This document shows, piece after piece, positions 1-14,700 of a stretch of 64,000 bases of DNA; within the stretch, counting starts at the first letter, position 1; each line of letters begins with the position of its first letter. Under the pieces are notes generated by a model, which saw only the letters and a list, made by a program, of their open reading frames with translations, was not told the DNA's origin and ran no database searches. Location: contig NC_060886.1 in assembly GCF_014805685.1 (NCBI RefSeq), positions 19,967,608-20,031,607 of the forward strand, read 5' to 3'. The DNA comes from Silurus meridionalis. Its lineage: Eukaryota; Chordata; Actinopteri; Siluriformes; Siluridae. The translations under genes and the position numbers were made by a program.

Positions 1-379
1 TGTAATTAAAACAGATTATTTAGAATCCTCAAAAATGGGTCCAGTGTATAGCATGTGCCTCCCTACCAGCCTTATTTTAGTAACAAAAAAGACAAAAATA
101 CCAGTAAGTGAGTAACCTCCCTAAAAGTTTTATCTGAATGGTGGCCCAGTGGATGTTACAGTTCTTGAAATCTATCAAACAGCAAAAAAAAAAAAAAAAA
201 AAAAAAGGTGTCCTACAAAAGCCTGTCCAACAAACATCTGTCATACAAATGCCTTGTTTAGTAAAGAGCCAATAACTATTACATTCAAACTTAAAATTAA
301 TATGATGTGAAAACTTCCCCAGGCCACCACACATACTTTTCACATTCAGTAAAGCTGTTGTTTGGGCAGAGATACATAC

Positions 380-523
380 TGGCTGTTGGAAAGTTTCTCC
401 CGAATGGTGGAGAAGTCCATCGGTTTCTTGATGACTTTGCGGTATCCAGGGACTGATTTGGGATTGACAGGATTCATAAATGGCCAGGCGTCCTGATGAG
501 TTTGCAGCTCTGTCAAAAGCAAT
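380..523 (-). CDS. baz2b: baz2b coding exon 35 (first part of bromodomain)
   Basis: Encodes [20 protein letters not shown] then [25 protein letters not shown]. It covers helix Z, the WPF shelf and the ZA loop of an acetyl-lysine-binding bromodomain. The Asn that contacts acetyl-lysine lies in the last exon, which is outside the window. The donor is probably CCA|GTATGT at 380; GTATCT four bases on is less likely. Confidence 0.95.
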
Positions 524-3500
524 CTGCAAAGTAAAAAGGCACACATGGACTTTAAGACTAACAAATAAATAAAATCAAACCAAGATAACTAGATGCTCAA
601 TTATCCAATAAGTACATTTTAATTTATACAGAACAATTAAAATAATGTCTGCAGGTCTAAGTGCCATACTCATACACACATACACAAATGAGGGGAAAAA
701 TTATGGTAGTATCAGGCTGCAAAATAGTCTGCAATATACTGAAAATAGTGTATAATGCGATTATGTATGGATAGATAGACAGACAGACAGACTCTGAGAA
801 CACTATAGTTTGACACTACAAGGTCTTTCTGTATCTATTGGACTGTTTTGATTTGAAGCAGCTGGTAGATGTATATACCAAGGGACATGCTTTAGATCTG
901 GTCATTTTCTGGTCTTTTCTTATTAGTTGTATTATTAGTACTATTATTTATTGTTCTTTTTTTAATTATTTTTTCTTCTATGCTTAAAAAAAAGTGCAAT
1001 AAGATGCTACTTTTAATGGCGCTATATAAAATAAAGATTATTATTATTATTATGCCAAATAGAAAACAGAATTCTTCAAAAGTATGAAAAAATTTTAATA
1101 TAACATGTACATAAGTATTCAGACCCTTTGCAACACTTGAAATTTAGCTCAGGGCCTCCCCTTTCACTTGATTGTTGGTGAGAAGCTTCTACACCTTGTC
1201 CACCTGTGGTAAATTAATTTAATGGGCATGATCAAAGGCCTCACAGTTAACAATGCATATCAGAGCAAAAACGGACCATGAGGTCAAAGAAACTGCTTGC
1301 AGAGCTCAGAGCCAGGTTTCTGGGAACTCTACAGAAAATTGCTGCTGCACAGAAGATTCCCCAGGAGAACAGTGGCCTCCGAAATTCTCAAAATTAAAAA
1401 AATTTGGCACAATCAGGACTTCCATGAGCTAGTCGCCCAGCCAAACTGAGCAATAAGCTCCAGAGATCCTGTGTAGAGATAGGACAAAAATCCAGAACAA
1501 CAACAACCACTACATCCCTCCACTGATCTGGGCTGTATGGCAGAGTGGCAAGACGGAAGCCTCTCTTCAGTGCAAACCCCATGAAGGCCCACCCATGAAG
1601 GCCACCCGAAGCTAAGGACTCTTAGACTGTGTGGAAAAAGATTTGTTGTTCTGATGAAACCAGATTTAACTGTTAGGAAATCAGAAACGCTCATCACCTG
1701 CCCAATACCATCCTAGCAATAAAGCATGGTGGTGGCAGAATCATGCTGTGGGGGTGTTTTTTAGCAGCACGGACTGAAAGGCTCATCAGGGTTGAGGCAA
1801 AGCTAAGTGGAGCAAAGTACAGAGATATCTTCAAATAAAATCCTTTTACCAACGGCCGAAATTTTACATTCCAACATGACAAAGACCCTACACACACAGC
1901 CAAGACAACACAGGAGTGGCTTACAGACAAAACTGTGAATGTCCTAGAGTGGCCCAGCCAGAAAACTGACTTGGAGAGACCTGGAAATGACTTTCCACCA
2001 ACAGTCCCTCTCCAACCTGACGCAGCTTGAGAGGATTTGCCAAGATAATATTGGAAAATCCCCAATCCAGATGTGCAAAGCTTATTGGGTCATACCCAAA
2101 AGACTTGAGGCTGTAACCGCTGCTGAAGGTACTTGTATGAAATCTTATGTACATGTTTCAGTATTTTGTTTTTAATAAATGTTTCTACGAACATACATTA
2201 TATATTAGGGCTGTTAATTGATTAAAATATTTAATCGCGATTAATCTCATGATTGTCATGAGTTAACTTAATTCCACATTCTTATACGTTTTAAATGTAC
2301 CTTAAATAATTGCTTTTCAGGTTTTGAATACTCTTATCAACATGGGGATGGACACAATCTATGCAAATGTATGTTTATTATTAGTAAAACCATACTCAAC
2401 ATAGAGCATGAACACAAAATATTATTGTAAATGTTTTAGCAATTTCTGGCAAGTAAATTTTAAGTAATTATGGTGTTTTAAATGACAAATCATAAGCACA
2501 CCAAATTGAACTTTTTCCATGTTTCCTCACGGACGGTTTTAATTGCCGGATGTGTGCATCATGCAGATTTTGGTGCTTGATTTGAGACTTGGTGCAACAG
2601 TAAAACAAATGTTTAGTGATTAAAAATAATATTTAGCAAAGGAGTTTTATACTGTTTATTTTTTTTTATATACGAGTCAAGAGAGGGTGTCGGGGAAAAA
2701 TGTATGTTCCATTGAGGGTTTTAATTTTGCCTCTTTTAAATGTATTTATATTTTTTATTAAAATAGTAAAACAGAAATGGATGCATTAATCGCGCGTTAA
2801 TAAAACCTGTGCCAACGCGTTCATTTTGACAGACATAATTATACATTAGGATACATACACAACAGATATTTCCCATATGTGTTCACTTTAAATGAAGTGC
2901 CTGATACCTGCAGAGCTCCAGGTCTTTACTGTTGTCTCGAGTGGTTTGAGGATTTTTAAGTTGTGTTGCACTCTCCTGCTTAGAGGTGCTGGTGGAAAGG
3001 TTGTCCTCTAATTTTCTCTTTCTTGCTTCCTTTCCTACTTTCTTGGGTGTGCTACTGGCACTGCTGCTGCCTGTGTCATTCTCAGAGCCCTCTCCTGTCA
3101 CACAGGCTTTCTTGCTGCGTTTGGCTCCTGACAGTTTTTCACCCCCTCCACTGTTTCGACTAGACTGTTTCTTACTCTTCTGAGGTGAGTCATTCGCCTG
3201 TAAAGAAAAAAGCATGAGAAGAAGGAACACAAAGCATTATATAAAGTTAAAAAAATTATTGCATGCATAGTGCATATGTCTTTTGAATTTCAAAAATTAC
3301 TGCATTGATGAAAACATGAGGGTAGTGCTTCAGCAATGAATAGTTTCTGTTACACTGCGTGCAAGTTGAACACCCTGGTCATGCATCATATTAACGATTA
3401 GGTTAATATGTGTGAATTTCCGTTTTGTATATTGTTTTATTTTAACTCAAAGTACAGCTTCCCTAACCTTGGCTATGCAGGCAGGGCAGAACCAATCTCC

Positions 3501-6500
3501 CTCAGGGATGGTAGTGATTTTGGGATTATGGCAGTACGTGTGGCATCCTTTATCACAGCCATCACACAACAGCAGCAGCTCGTCATTGTCCCCCTTCTGG
3601 CATAACTGGCAGTACTGACAGCAACACAACACAGCACTGACACTCAGCATCATCAGGGAACAAAGCACCGCTCCTTCTGCCTTTTATAAATCCTTATTAT
3701 GACTGCCATAATTGCTCCTATCTTTTGTATAGATAGGAGGAATAGCCAATTGGAATAAATGAAGATTATTTATTATTGAGCCAGTGTGTATGTATCTTCC
3801 TCACCACTTTCATGATAGATCTTTCCCATGCAATAGAACGCTGTAACTTCTGCAGGCAGAGTGAAAGCTGGGCACCACTACGCACTTCGCTCAGTGCTTT
3901 CCTCCACAGCTTCATCCCTGGAGCCACGTCTTCTACACCTCTGTGTGATAAATGTAAGGAATTTATCACTCACAAGGTACAGAGAACATCCACACCCATA
4001 TTAATGCAAGTGAAATACAGAGAAAACAGTACAAATCACTCAATGTCAAATCATCATCAAATCATCAATCAATGTACTGTGCCCCTTAACAAAATATCAA
4101 TTTCTGATTATATAGTCTGTTATTTAGTACCCACAAAATTTATCATCACTAGCATATCATTTCTACCCCTGCCTTCAATTCAACTGCATATAGTCCATTT
4201 CTGTTTATAGGTTGAAAGCTCATTAAAATATTGCCAAAAATGACTGGTTACTAGTTACAATGCCACTAAAGAAATATCATCTGCATCATTTAATTGTCAT
4301 GATAATGTACCTGAAAAACTGGGCTATGTCTTAAAGAACAATGGCAAAGAACTGTGCATTTTACAGAAAAGGTTTATTTGACTTTCTAAAGACCATTCAT
4401 AAGACCTCACATTTGTAACCCACATAAACGTTATAAAATGATCGACTTTAGTATATGTGTGGTGCTCTTTTGAAGACAGAATGTCATGAATCACAAATTG
4501 AATTTGTTAATTCCATTGAATATGTCTTGCTCTGAATAGTTTGTTTTTGCTAAAATGCACAAAAATAGTGTTTCTTCATCAAAAATCTGGTGCCTGATTT
4601 GCAGAGAATGAAGGAATTTGTTTATGGCAAGCTGTGGATGGATGCGACCAATGAAGTTTCCAATATACCACTGTGATGCACGCAAATATAATCAACAAGC
4701 CATTCGCATTGCAACCGTAAGCCATATACAAATAGTGTACACAAAGTAGTGAGAGGAGAGAAGGCGACGTGCCAGACGAAAGAAAGAAAACCAGCCAACA
4801 TAAGTGGAAGGATCTTACTGGAAAAAGAAAGAGAAAGAAAAAGAGAGAGAGCAAGTACACGGTCAAATAAATACAATGATGGGAGACAACAAAGACACTA
4901 GATGACCTACCCATCACATTCAGAACTAGTTGCTGTTGCAGGAGCTGGTATGCTAACCGCACCCCGGTTATCCACAGTAATCTGGATGGTGCTGCTTAAG
5001 GGACTCTTCAGGTACCTTCTTTCGATGTTTCGCTCCAGCTCGAATAAATGTGCCACTGCTATGTCCAGTGGGTTATTGGCATGTCGCACAATGTCTGTGC
5101 TTTCATTTTGGACCACTGCCTTGTGCTCATAATAAAGCAGGTCTTCCCTCTCAGACTGTGGCTCTGTGGGCATCCAGCCCTAAATAACAGAAAGAAAAAA
5201 AAGGAAATATACCCATCCACCCCATAGTCTATTTAAAGAATTGGAAAAAGCAGCAACTAGACATTTACTTTTACTTGTAGACTGGAAGAGGTGACCCTGC
5301 GCTCTAGCTCCTCCACCTGTTGCAGAACAGCAATATCCATGTCCATGGCATGCTCCTCAACACACCATCTCTGCACAGTCTCCTCACACACCTGGCTCTG
5401 CTCCAGCTCACATACATTAATCACTGCAGCTGTACACATACAGAAATACATTCATACATTTCATAAAGATGGAAAGGAAAAAAATCATATAAGCTGTAAA
5501 ATGTTTAGTTAGGAAATCAGTTAAAGAATCCCTGAAAACAGAATAATTACATTAGCCAGACCAACTGAATGGCAAGACAGCAAATTACTGTTAGACATTT
5601 TCAAATTCTAAAAATATTATTAAAATATGATTCAACATTTCTTGTATTCTTAATACACATGTGCATTTTTGATTGTTATTGAGCTATAAGGGTTACCATC
5701 TTTGTTCTTTGCACAGACTTGAGTGAGGTACTCCATGTGTTTTTGGATTTGTTTCTGTAGGACTCTCTCTCTGATCCCACGAGGGTGACAAGCATTTGCT
5801 ACATGGTTTAACTCGGAGCTGGACACTTTCCACCACCCGGTGAGCATCTCTACAACATACGCATACAGTACTTTCAGACAGCGTCCAAAACACAAAAGTC
5901 AAATCTTCTTCAGTCATTAATACTGTCCTACCTTGTGGAATAGGTTGTGGGGCGGGAAGGTCCTGACTTTTAGCCATTTCTAATGCAGGTGATTTCTCAC
6001 ACAATGGTACTGGGGACTCACTTTTATTGGTGGAAACACTGGGGGTAAGGTCAGGGTTCCCAGGTTTTGGTGACAAGTACATGCCATTGAAGGTCATATT
6101 TGGACTAATCATTTCAGTTGGCCAGAGGGAGAATGGCAACCCCATGTGCTTCATCTGCAAATAAAATAGAAACACACTTTTAAATGCCAGTCTCTTAGTT
6201 CTTATCTTGCTTCTTTTTTCATTTGTTGCTGTTACATACCTGAAGTCCTTCTATTAAAAAGTTAGTGACTGTTGCAGTAGCAGAGGGGCTGACAGAACAG
6301 TTGATGTTCTGGCTGTTGGTGGAAGAAAAAGCAGAGGTGGACTGGGTCGTGCTGTTCTCCGTGGCAGGTGTTGAGGCTTTGCCACTGCAGGATGATGGAT
6401 TTGTAGAACTGGCTGTCATAGAAAACTCATCACACGGTGAACGTGGCAGCAGACTGAACCAGTGAGCATGTTTCTCTGACAAAGTCTTATAAAGTTGGTC

Positions 6501-8597
6501 ACCATGTAGGTAATATTGCTGGTTGGCATTGTGGGCAGAGCCTAGTGGAAGAGTGCTGTCCTTAGATTTAATTTCTTGGTTTAAGTTAGTAGAAATGGTG
6601 TTGGGTAACATTGTTGAAGTGTTTGTAAGTAAGTGGGGAGCAGTAGAAATTACGCCTTGGGCATCAGTGCAGGACTTCTTTGCGACCTCTAGCAATTTGC
6701 TGAGCTTGGAAAATGAACTTGGTTTTTGCAGGAACAGATTAAAGAGCTATTTTCTTGCTTTAGATCCTGAAGAGAGTTTTCAAGTTTTGCCTGTGGGCTG
6801 TCACAAGGTTCCTTAGTTGGTACCTCTGCGAGTTCCTCTTTCACTGAAATCCACTGAGCACTCTGCAGCCTCTCAGGCTCTTGCGGCTCTGAAAAAGGGC
6901 AAAACCCCACTCATTATATCACTTCACACATATGGATTTGTGATAGCGATTACACTAACGATTGCCATTAGTGGAACTTATGCCGTTGTATGCTATATTA
7001 TTTTATATTACTAGTATTTTTTTTTTTATATTAAATATCCATGTGTTAATTACCAGTTTGGGTTTTAGAGAAAGTCATATTCACAGTGAAATTTATAAAT
7101 GTTCTTACCATCTCTACTTGCTGTACTCTCAACAAACACGCCTCCGCAATGAGGAAGGGCCCAGTAGCGCCTTTTATAGCGATCCTGACCTAGCATCATC
7201 GACTGCAGAGAGTGTGAAGACTCAAAGAGCTTACGACGAATCAGAAGCTGTTGCTAAAGGGCAAGGGATGTAATTAGAATTCAGTGTATGTTTTTAATCA
7301 CCGTATAACCCTTATATGAAAAATAATAATAATAGTGTCAGTTATAAGGCAAATCAACAGACTCTTTACCGACAAGGGCATGTGACACGTCGAAACACTC
7401 AGCACAATGGGTGAAGTTGATTGGCACATAAATTGGTGACATCACATGTTCAATAACCAATTAACTTACGATACAATTTACAGTTGTGGCGACATGGAAC
7501 CTATTAAAATGTTTAGCACTGTCAGGAGGGTCACAGTCTGTGTACCATATTGGCGCTACATGATGTGGGTGTTAAGCAACAAACATCCATCAAAATCTGC
7601 AAAACGGATACATGGCATGTTCAAGCACATTGATGAGAGTTGACTGCTTGGTAATATAGTGCAGTCACTTGACTTTATTGGCGCCGCTCATTCAGAAATA
7701 ACGTTAAACATGAACATTCTGTAAAGCTGCTTTAAAACAATGTCCATTGTGAAAAGCGCTATAGAAAAAACTTGTCTGGTCTTGACTTGACTCGCCTTAC
7801 ATTTTACCAGACAATGGAGTGTTTTCGGGGACTAGCATTGCACAGTCATGCTGCACAGGAAATGGAAAATTCTAGTATAATACTTAATTGTTTATATCCA
7901 TTTACCTTTGTTAATTTCTCTATCTGCTTCTCCAGCTCTTCCAAACTGGCTGTTTGATCCTCATCCTCCTGGGGGGAAAAAAAATTAAATACAATTCATA
8001 TAAAACAGAAATCAGTCTAAATTTACAAAAAACGAGATTACCACAACTATTTGTGAAGAAATCTTTGTTTAGCTGCCAGTTTTTTTGACTCTCCATCTAC
8101 TTTCAGATCTGCTTGCCTATAATACTCATACATACCTCTTCCTCACATGTCTCAGTTTTCTTGCGTTTCTTCCCTCCATCTTCTTCATCCTCCTCATCAT
8201 CCTCTCCTTGATCATTACTGTCATCATCCTCATCATCATCTTCCTCAATGCCTCCAGCTTTTTTCTTGCGTTTGTGACCAGTGGAAGGTGTTCCCAAAGC
8301 CTGGCTCTCTTCACCTGCTACACTGCTATCACGCTTCTCAGTACGCGTTGCATAGCTGCTTCTCAGTCTGCATACAAAATGTTGTCTTAGTGACTTGCAT
8401 GTGAGCTGACAATCATTTTACAACGAATCTATATCTTCAATTAATCAGAGAGATTAAGATTATTCCTGTGTACTTACTTGCGAAGGCTACTCTCAATGAC
8501 ACATTTTTCTCTACGTAGGTTTGTCATATGGTCAATACTTTTGTCAATTTCCCTGCCAACCAGAAGAAAATCACAGTAATTACACACACATACACAC

Positions 8598-8672
<75 letters not shown>

Positions 8673-8681
8673 GGAAAGAGG

Positions 8682-8749
<68 letters not shown>

Positions 8750-11700
8750 AAGTATAAGATCTTAAAGTGCTTACGCGACCACACTCCTGCTACTGGCCAA
8801 CTCGTTGACCAAGAACGCCAACATGGAGGCTTTCTGTGTGGGGGTGTGTGCCTGGAAGCCTTTTGTCTTCAAACTCTCTACCAACGGAGAGAGCTCTGTC
8901 TGACTGCAGTGAGCAGCCATGTAGATCTGCAAAATCTCAGACATGTTCTCCCGGTTTATCTCCACACTGGACACATGCTCACCAAGAGCAGTTTTAGCCT
9001 ATTATACAACATACAAAAAAAGAGATCAAAGTATACAGAATAAAGTTTATATTGAGGAATAGTGTCTTACGAGGCACAGCTAATGCATATTATTAAATGG
9101 AAAACATGCCACATATGTTTCAACTAATTAAATATAATAACAACATAACAAAAACAAAAACATGTAATTATATCCTTATGCACTGGCATACTGCAAATTA
9201 CACACTTGGTTTTCACTGTTCTGTTCCACAGGTGTAACAGCAAGATCTCACTCACACCAATTTCTATTTACACCCAACTACATTACTTCAAAACTCCTCT
9301 TCTACAAAGTGCTGGTTCCAATATGATCACACAGAATAAAATTTATTTTAGCACAGTTGGTGTAGTGCAATTGTTTGGGAGTAGCATTGTAAGGAGAAAT
9401 CAGAACCAGGTCTTTAAATTAAAGGCTTTTGTGTGTGCTCGTGTCCCTCACCATTGATCCTGGTGGAAAGCCTGGATCACACACTGCAGCAGAGAGCAAG
9501 CCAATGAGTAGATCCTGTAGCTGAGCTACACTGGGGCTCACGTTGAGGAGTCCTGACTGTAGCATGTGAAGGGTGTGAAGCTTAGTGCTTTGGTCCAAAT
9601 GGAGCACCTTCCCAAAAGAGCGCATAAACTGCATCACCATCAGGCAGTCCCCAAAACAGCTATCCGGCAACAAAAGACCTGGTAACCGTGATAGCTCAGG
9701 CAGAGCCTACAAGAGATGATAAGTGGAAAAAGTTGATCATTTTAAGTTATAATGACTTACTCAGCATCACCCACAATATTTGTGGCATTCTACTAATACA
9801 CAGTTTGCTCAGCACTGGCAACTTTTCCCTCAGTAAAGTAAATTAGCAACATTGCCAGATTTAATTATCTTATGTAGAGGTCATCTACTGAGGTGTAATA
9901 TGTTCTGTGGCCACTAGATGGTAATGTGGTCATCTATATCCCACAAATCCATATGGATATTACTGGATATGAAGTGGGCAAAGTAATAAAGGATTTGAAC
10001 GAGTAATCAAAAGGTAAATATGCAAGAAACAGACGGACAAGGTATAAGACAACTATAATGATTTTTTACAAAATGCAAGATTTGCAATTTCACATTTGTT
10101 TACAACCGTGAAGTGGAGAACACTTGTGGCACAAGTACCTTATGATCTGGCAGACAGAGGTCTTCATTGGGCTTATTCAGCTCTTTAACTATCTCTAGCT
10201 CCAACCGCCTGAGCTCCAATTTGCGCACTTTGTTCAGACGCTTCTCATCTCGCTTTTCCTGCTTTAGACGCTCTCGTTCCTGAAGCCAGAATGCACAAGT
10301 GAGTGTTTTGTTGCCAGAACTCATTAATTAATATGCAACCTGCTGGGAATTACACAAGAAATGCATTTACACATTTCTCAGTTCATACACTTTAGAAATG
10401 AGAGACAGAGTGAGAGACTGGCTGAATGACAGACAGTTATAAGGTAAAGGTGTAGCTCAAGGGTTAATTGTATGTTATCTTTGCAGATACTTGAACTGAA
10501 AGAAAAGAAAAGAGCTGCTTCTCATTTCCTACATCACTGAACAAATGTATGTTGCTTTAGGAACAAAAACAGCAATCACTGTGCAATTCCTGACACACCT
10601 CTGCTCTTTTCCGGGCCTCCATGACTTTTAGCAGCATTGTGTGTTGCTTTCGTCTCTCCCGCTCCTACAACACCATAAACACACCATTTACACCGAACCA
10701 CAGGCATGAAGGTAAATGTAACACATGACCTTATCAATAGGGACAAAAACATAAATGAAAATGAAAGGCAAATGAGATTAGCTCAAGCACAGAAAACTAA
10801 ATTGTGTAAAAAAAAAAAAAAAAAAAAAAAGACAACATGTACAGGTGGATGCTAGACATACGGTGCAGTGTATGGAGGTAGTATTGCTAGCATATATTAA
10901 GCAAATATGCAAAGCCAGTATGGATCAGATCTTTGAAATCTGCCACTTGAATGTCCTTGGTTCAGACAAGGGTTATTCATTAAAAACTGAAGGTTTCTAC
11001 ATGCTGTCCCTTTAAAGCACAGCCAGCTGATCAAGGGAGGGAGATGTGGGAGAATCCTTCACAATAAGTACTGTGTTCTTCTCCCAGTTGTTTAACGAAA
11101 TGCATCAAGTCAAACATTAATCTGATTTGATAGTAGATGAATATGTGAAACTTGTCGGTGCTGTATGATTTCATAAGCTGGTTAAAGCAAAATGAATTTT
11201 TTTTTTTTTTAACCTGAATGATTTGAAAGTGGCAACCAACAGAAGTTTTAGAAAAAGCCATACATACAGTACCTATCACATTTGGATAAACATTATTTTG
11301 CTACAAATTTCTTACAAAAATCATTGTCTTGCCAATAATAAGTCTTGGTGATTCTGCAAGAGTATATACACTATTTCTCTCTCCCTGGCACAGCCAGAAA
11401 ATGTACTGTGTATAACATAATGAGAGCCATGCAAAGAAAATGTAGGCATGACAGCAGCCTGCTTACGCATTACAATGGGCAACCACATCACAAATAAGTC
11501 ACAACGGAGTGGGAGATGTACAAAAGTAAACATACCCATACCATTTCTAGTCTATGTCTCTCCAATTCCTGCCAGAAAGAGTTGGCAAAGAATTAAGAGA
11601 GAGAGACAAAAAGACATTTAACCACCTTTGTGAGCAGTTCCCAAAGTGGGCGGTACCCCAAAATACCACAAGAACGTTAAAAGAATGAGCACTGAAACAT

Positions 11701-14700
11701 GGAAGATATCCAAGGGAAAAAACACAATGTTTAAAGCTACCCTTTTTAGCAGACACAAGCTGAAAGACCTGTTACTGCATACCTGTTGCTTAAGAATGAA
11801 TGCTTGTTGCCTGCGCAGTTCCTTTTCCTAAACAAAGACAATAAAAACAACACACACGGGTATGAAGAAGAGGTTCAAAGACAAAACGAAGGTAGAATCA
11901 TTCAGGTTTTAATTAAATATATAAAACCCGTTTTGAAAAAAAATATTTGTTAACTTGGTTGGCTGAGCGTGGCAGCTTCAGAATGTGTGCGTGCGTGCGC
12001 AAGTGTAACGAAGTGGAAAGACGGGAGTTACTCAAACAGAGAGCCTCAGTCTGTGTTGTTATTAATTTAGAACAGCCTGCTTGTCATATCAGAGAAATAT
12101 ATCTGAAGCTACACAAGTACTGAGTTTCCCACATACACAAACACACAAGTACAAAGAACACAAAGAGCACACTATAAAATCACCTTCATTCTTTTCTCAG
12201 CTTCTAATGTTTTTGCATTTATGGCCTCCTCCTTCTTTTTCTTTTTTGCCTGGAAAACAGAATCAGGAGTTTTAATCGTCATACTAAATAGCTAAAATAA
12301 TGTGCTCGTCTGACATCAGTGCTCACTGTTTATTTTAGAGCACATTTAATCATACAGGTGGTAGTGTTTTTGTAAACTTTTATGAGAGTACCGGACCCCT
12401 TAGACCAACTATGATACAATATTAGTATTTAAAACTATTTAATAATAAGCTACAAGGAAGCCAACAAACACGATTCACAACAAAACAAAAAAAATCTGAT
12501 TTTATCAAATATTTATCACATCCACCTTTTCTCATACATCTCACTTGTTCTAGAACAACTAACCATAAAGAACTGCATTATGAAAGAGGCACAGCCTCAA
12601 CTTTTTGGATACTACACAATATACAATTGAGACTGTTTTTTCAGTGAACTGACCTAGGCATCAGGAGTCTTAGACCATAAGCAGCGAAAACATTTGAATG
12701 GTGATATAATAGCCAGTTTATTTAAAGCAGGATGTAGTGATGAACATTAATGACAGTACCTTGTGTTTGGCTATTGCTTGATAACATGTATCGCAGATTA
12801 TATAATGTTTTCTAAAATCTCTTTGATGTTGCAGCAACCTTTCTGTCAAAGTGGTAGTAAATGTAATAATAAGAGTTGAGCAATTTCATGTTTGGAAAAG
12901 GCTTTTTGAAAAAGTTTTGCATGTTCAATTTTTGTCTACATGTACATCAACACAGTGAGCAAGATGAACATACTTCAGCTAAATCTTTTGAATACATTTA
13001 GTTTCATATGTGAAATTCCTCGTGTCATTTAAATCTTTTTGTGATTGAAACAGAGATAATCTCAAGATTATTAAAAAGTCACCAGATTAGTTAATTATAA
13101 AAACAATAAGTACAACCCAGCATCTAAAAAATATCGAAACATATTTCACCACAACTTTGCTCCCATTGCGAGTCACCACAGCAGAACATCCATCTCCATA
13201 TCACTCTGTCCTCTATATCTGCCTCTTTCAAACCAACCATCTGCATGTATTTGCATTAAATTTCACAACTAGCAAGGATATTTATGTAGTTTGAGCATTG
13301 TGCTTGAGTTTTTTGTTTTTGTTTTGTGTGGTTGAGGATCGTGAAATCAGCATTTACGCAGAATTTTATGAGTAAAATGACAAACATACTCCAGGTCAAA
13401 AGCCAGTCACTCTGATAAAACACTTCAAGAGGTATAATGAGAGGCACAACAGACACTAAAATGTAATTGCATGCTTGACAGCTGGCTGTTAAATGTCGCT
13501 TATCAAATGTGGCACCTTCACAATTTGGAAAAACAAAAAAATGCAGACCAAATTTTAAGCTTGTTCATTTTCACTCAGCTTACTTAGGTGATTTTGGTCT
13601 AATAAAAAACACTATGACAATGAAACACTTAAACACTAGTTATTTCTGTTTCTGTGTTTATATTTAAAATGCTTCTCCTATGATTTGTGTTGTGAAATGC
13701 CATTACAGTTCTGATCGGATTCATAGCTCATGTGTGTATCTTTTTTACCTCGAGTATCTGCTGAGCTCGAAGCTCTTTCTCGACACGAATTTGTTCAAGT
13801 CTCCTAACCTTCTCCTGTTAGGGAGTGGACATGAAAAATAAATGAGAGCAAAAACGAGAACATGTTCAGCTAGCTAATATTGAAATTATTTAAGCCTCTA
13901 CTGTGTCTAACTCTGAAACACTGACAAGACACACAAAAGCAGGAGAAGTGGAAATGTGGCGCTTTTCCTGAGAGGTGTTGGTTGTGTACAGTATGAAGGG
14001 GAAAGAAGTATGAATGACGCTTCTCTACCTGTTGCTTTAGAATCTTCAGCTGCTCTTTCTGCTTGCGTTTTTCCTGTGCTGCCAGCAGAGCTGAAATCAC
14101 ACAACACGTTTTTAGCCCTAAATTCCTGTGCAACGGCTGTGATTAACCTTTGTATGTTAGAGATTTATTTTGACATGAAGGGTTAGTTAAATCACACATT
14201 GCCATAGTGAGAGAGTAAGTCACAGTGACCGTGAAATGTGTGAGAATGCAGAAAGTTTAAATTTGAACCTAGAAAGGAGTGTTGTGTACAGTGACGTCTG
14301 ACTCATCAAAGATTAAATGGATCTGACCACTAATAACTAAGCAGACACACAGGTTTTATAATCAAACAAACTGTATAAACTGAATAATTTTTAAATTACT
14401 TGTTTAATGGACCTGTCAATAGGAAAATCATCCATGCGTGGCAGTGTGCAAAGTGCCTTTACCTTTTTGTCTTTTGGCCTCTTTTGCAGCTTGTGCAAGA
14501 GCCCTTTTTTCCAGCTTTCGCATCATCTTCATCTGAGCAGCCTGCCGTGCAATCTCTGACCCAGAAAAAACAGAAAGCAGAAAGTGAGCATTTGCTCTTT
14601 GATCAACATAATATCCAAATAGCATAAGTAGTAATAAATACAAGAATCATACTGTTTTTGCCCAATAGGCTTAACGATATATGTTTTAACGATATATCTT

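Larger units (their letters stand above)
524..2907 (-). other. baz2b: baz2b intron (coding exons 34-35)
   Basis: About 2.4 kb, mostly a Tc1-like element followed by an hAT-like element. The remainder (524-1,080) is AT-rich with a short GATA-type repeat near 770-790. No coding seen. Confidence 0.8.

Noticed and set aside
3776..4210. A 144-codon plus-strand open frame.
   Set aside because: It is the complement of baz2b coding exon 32 plus intron; the minus strand carries the conserved protein.
6742..6750. AATAG at 6,747-6,751 as a splice acceptor that would explain the baz2b frame change.
   Set aside because: There is no pyrimidine tract, no donor at a workable distance, and the upstream sequence is itself coding-like and in phase with the previous exon.
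8521..9043. Open frames of YIYIYI and REREREGER type on both strands.
   Set aside because: They are translations of the (AT)n-(AG)n microsatellite in a baz2b intron. Similar frames at 31.3, 40.5 and 61.4 kb are rejected for the same reason.
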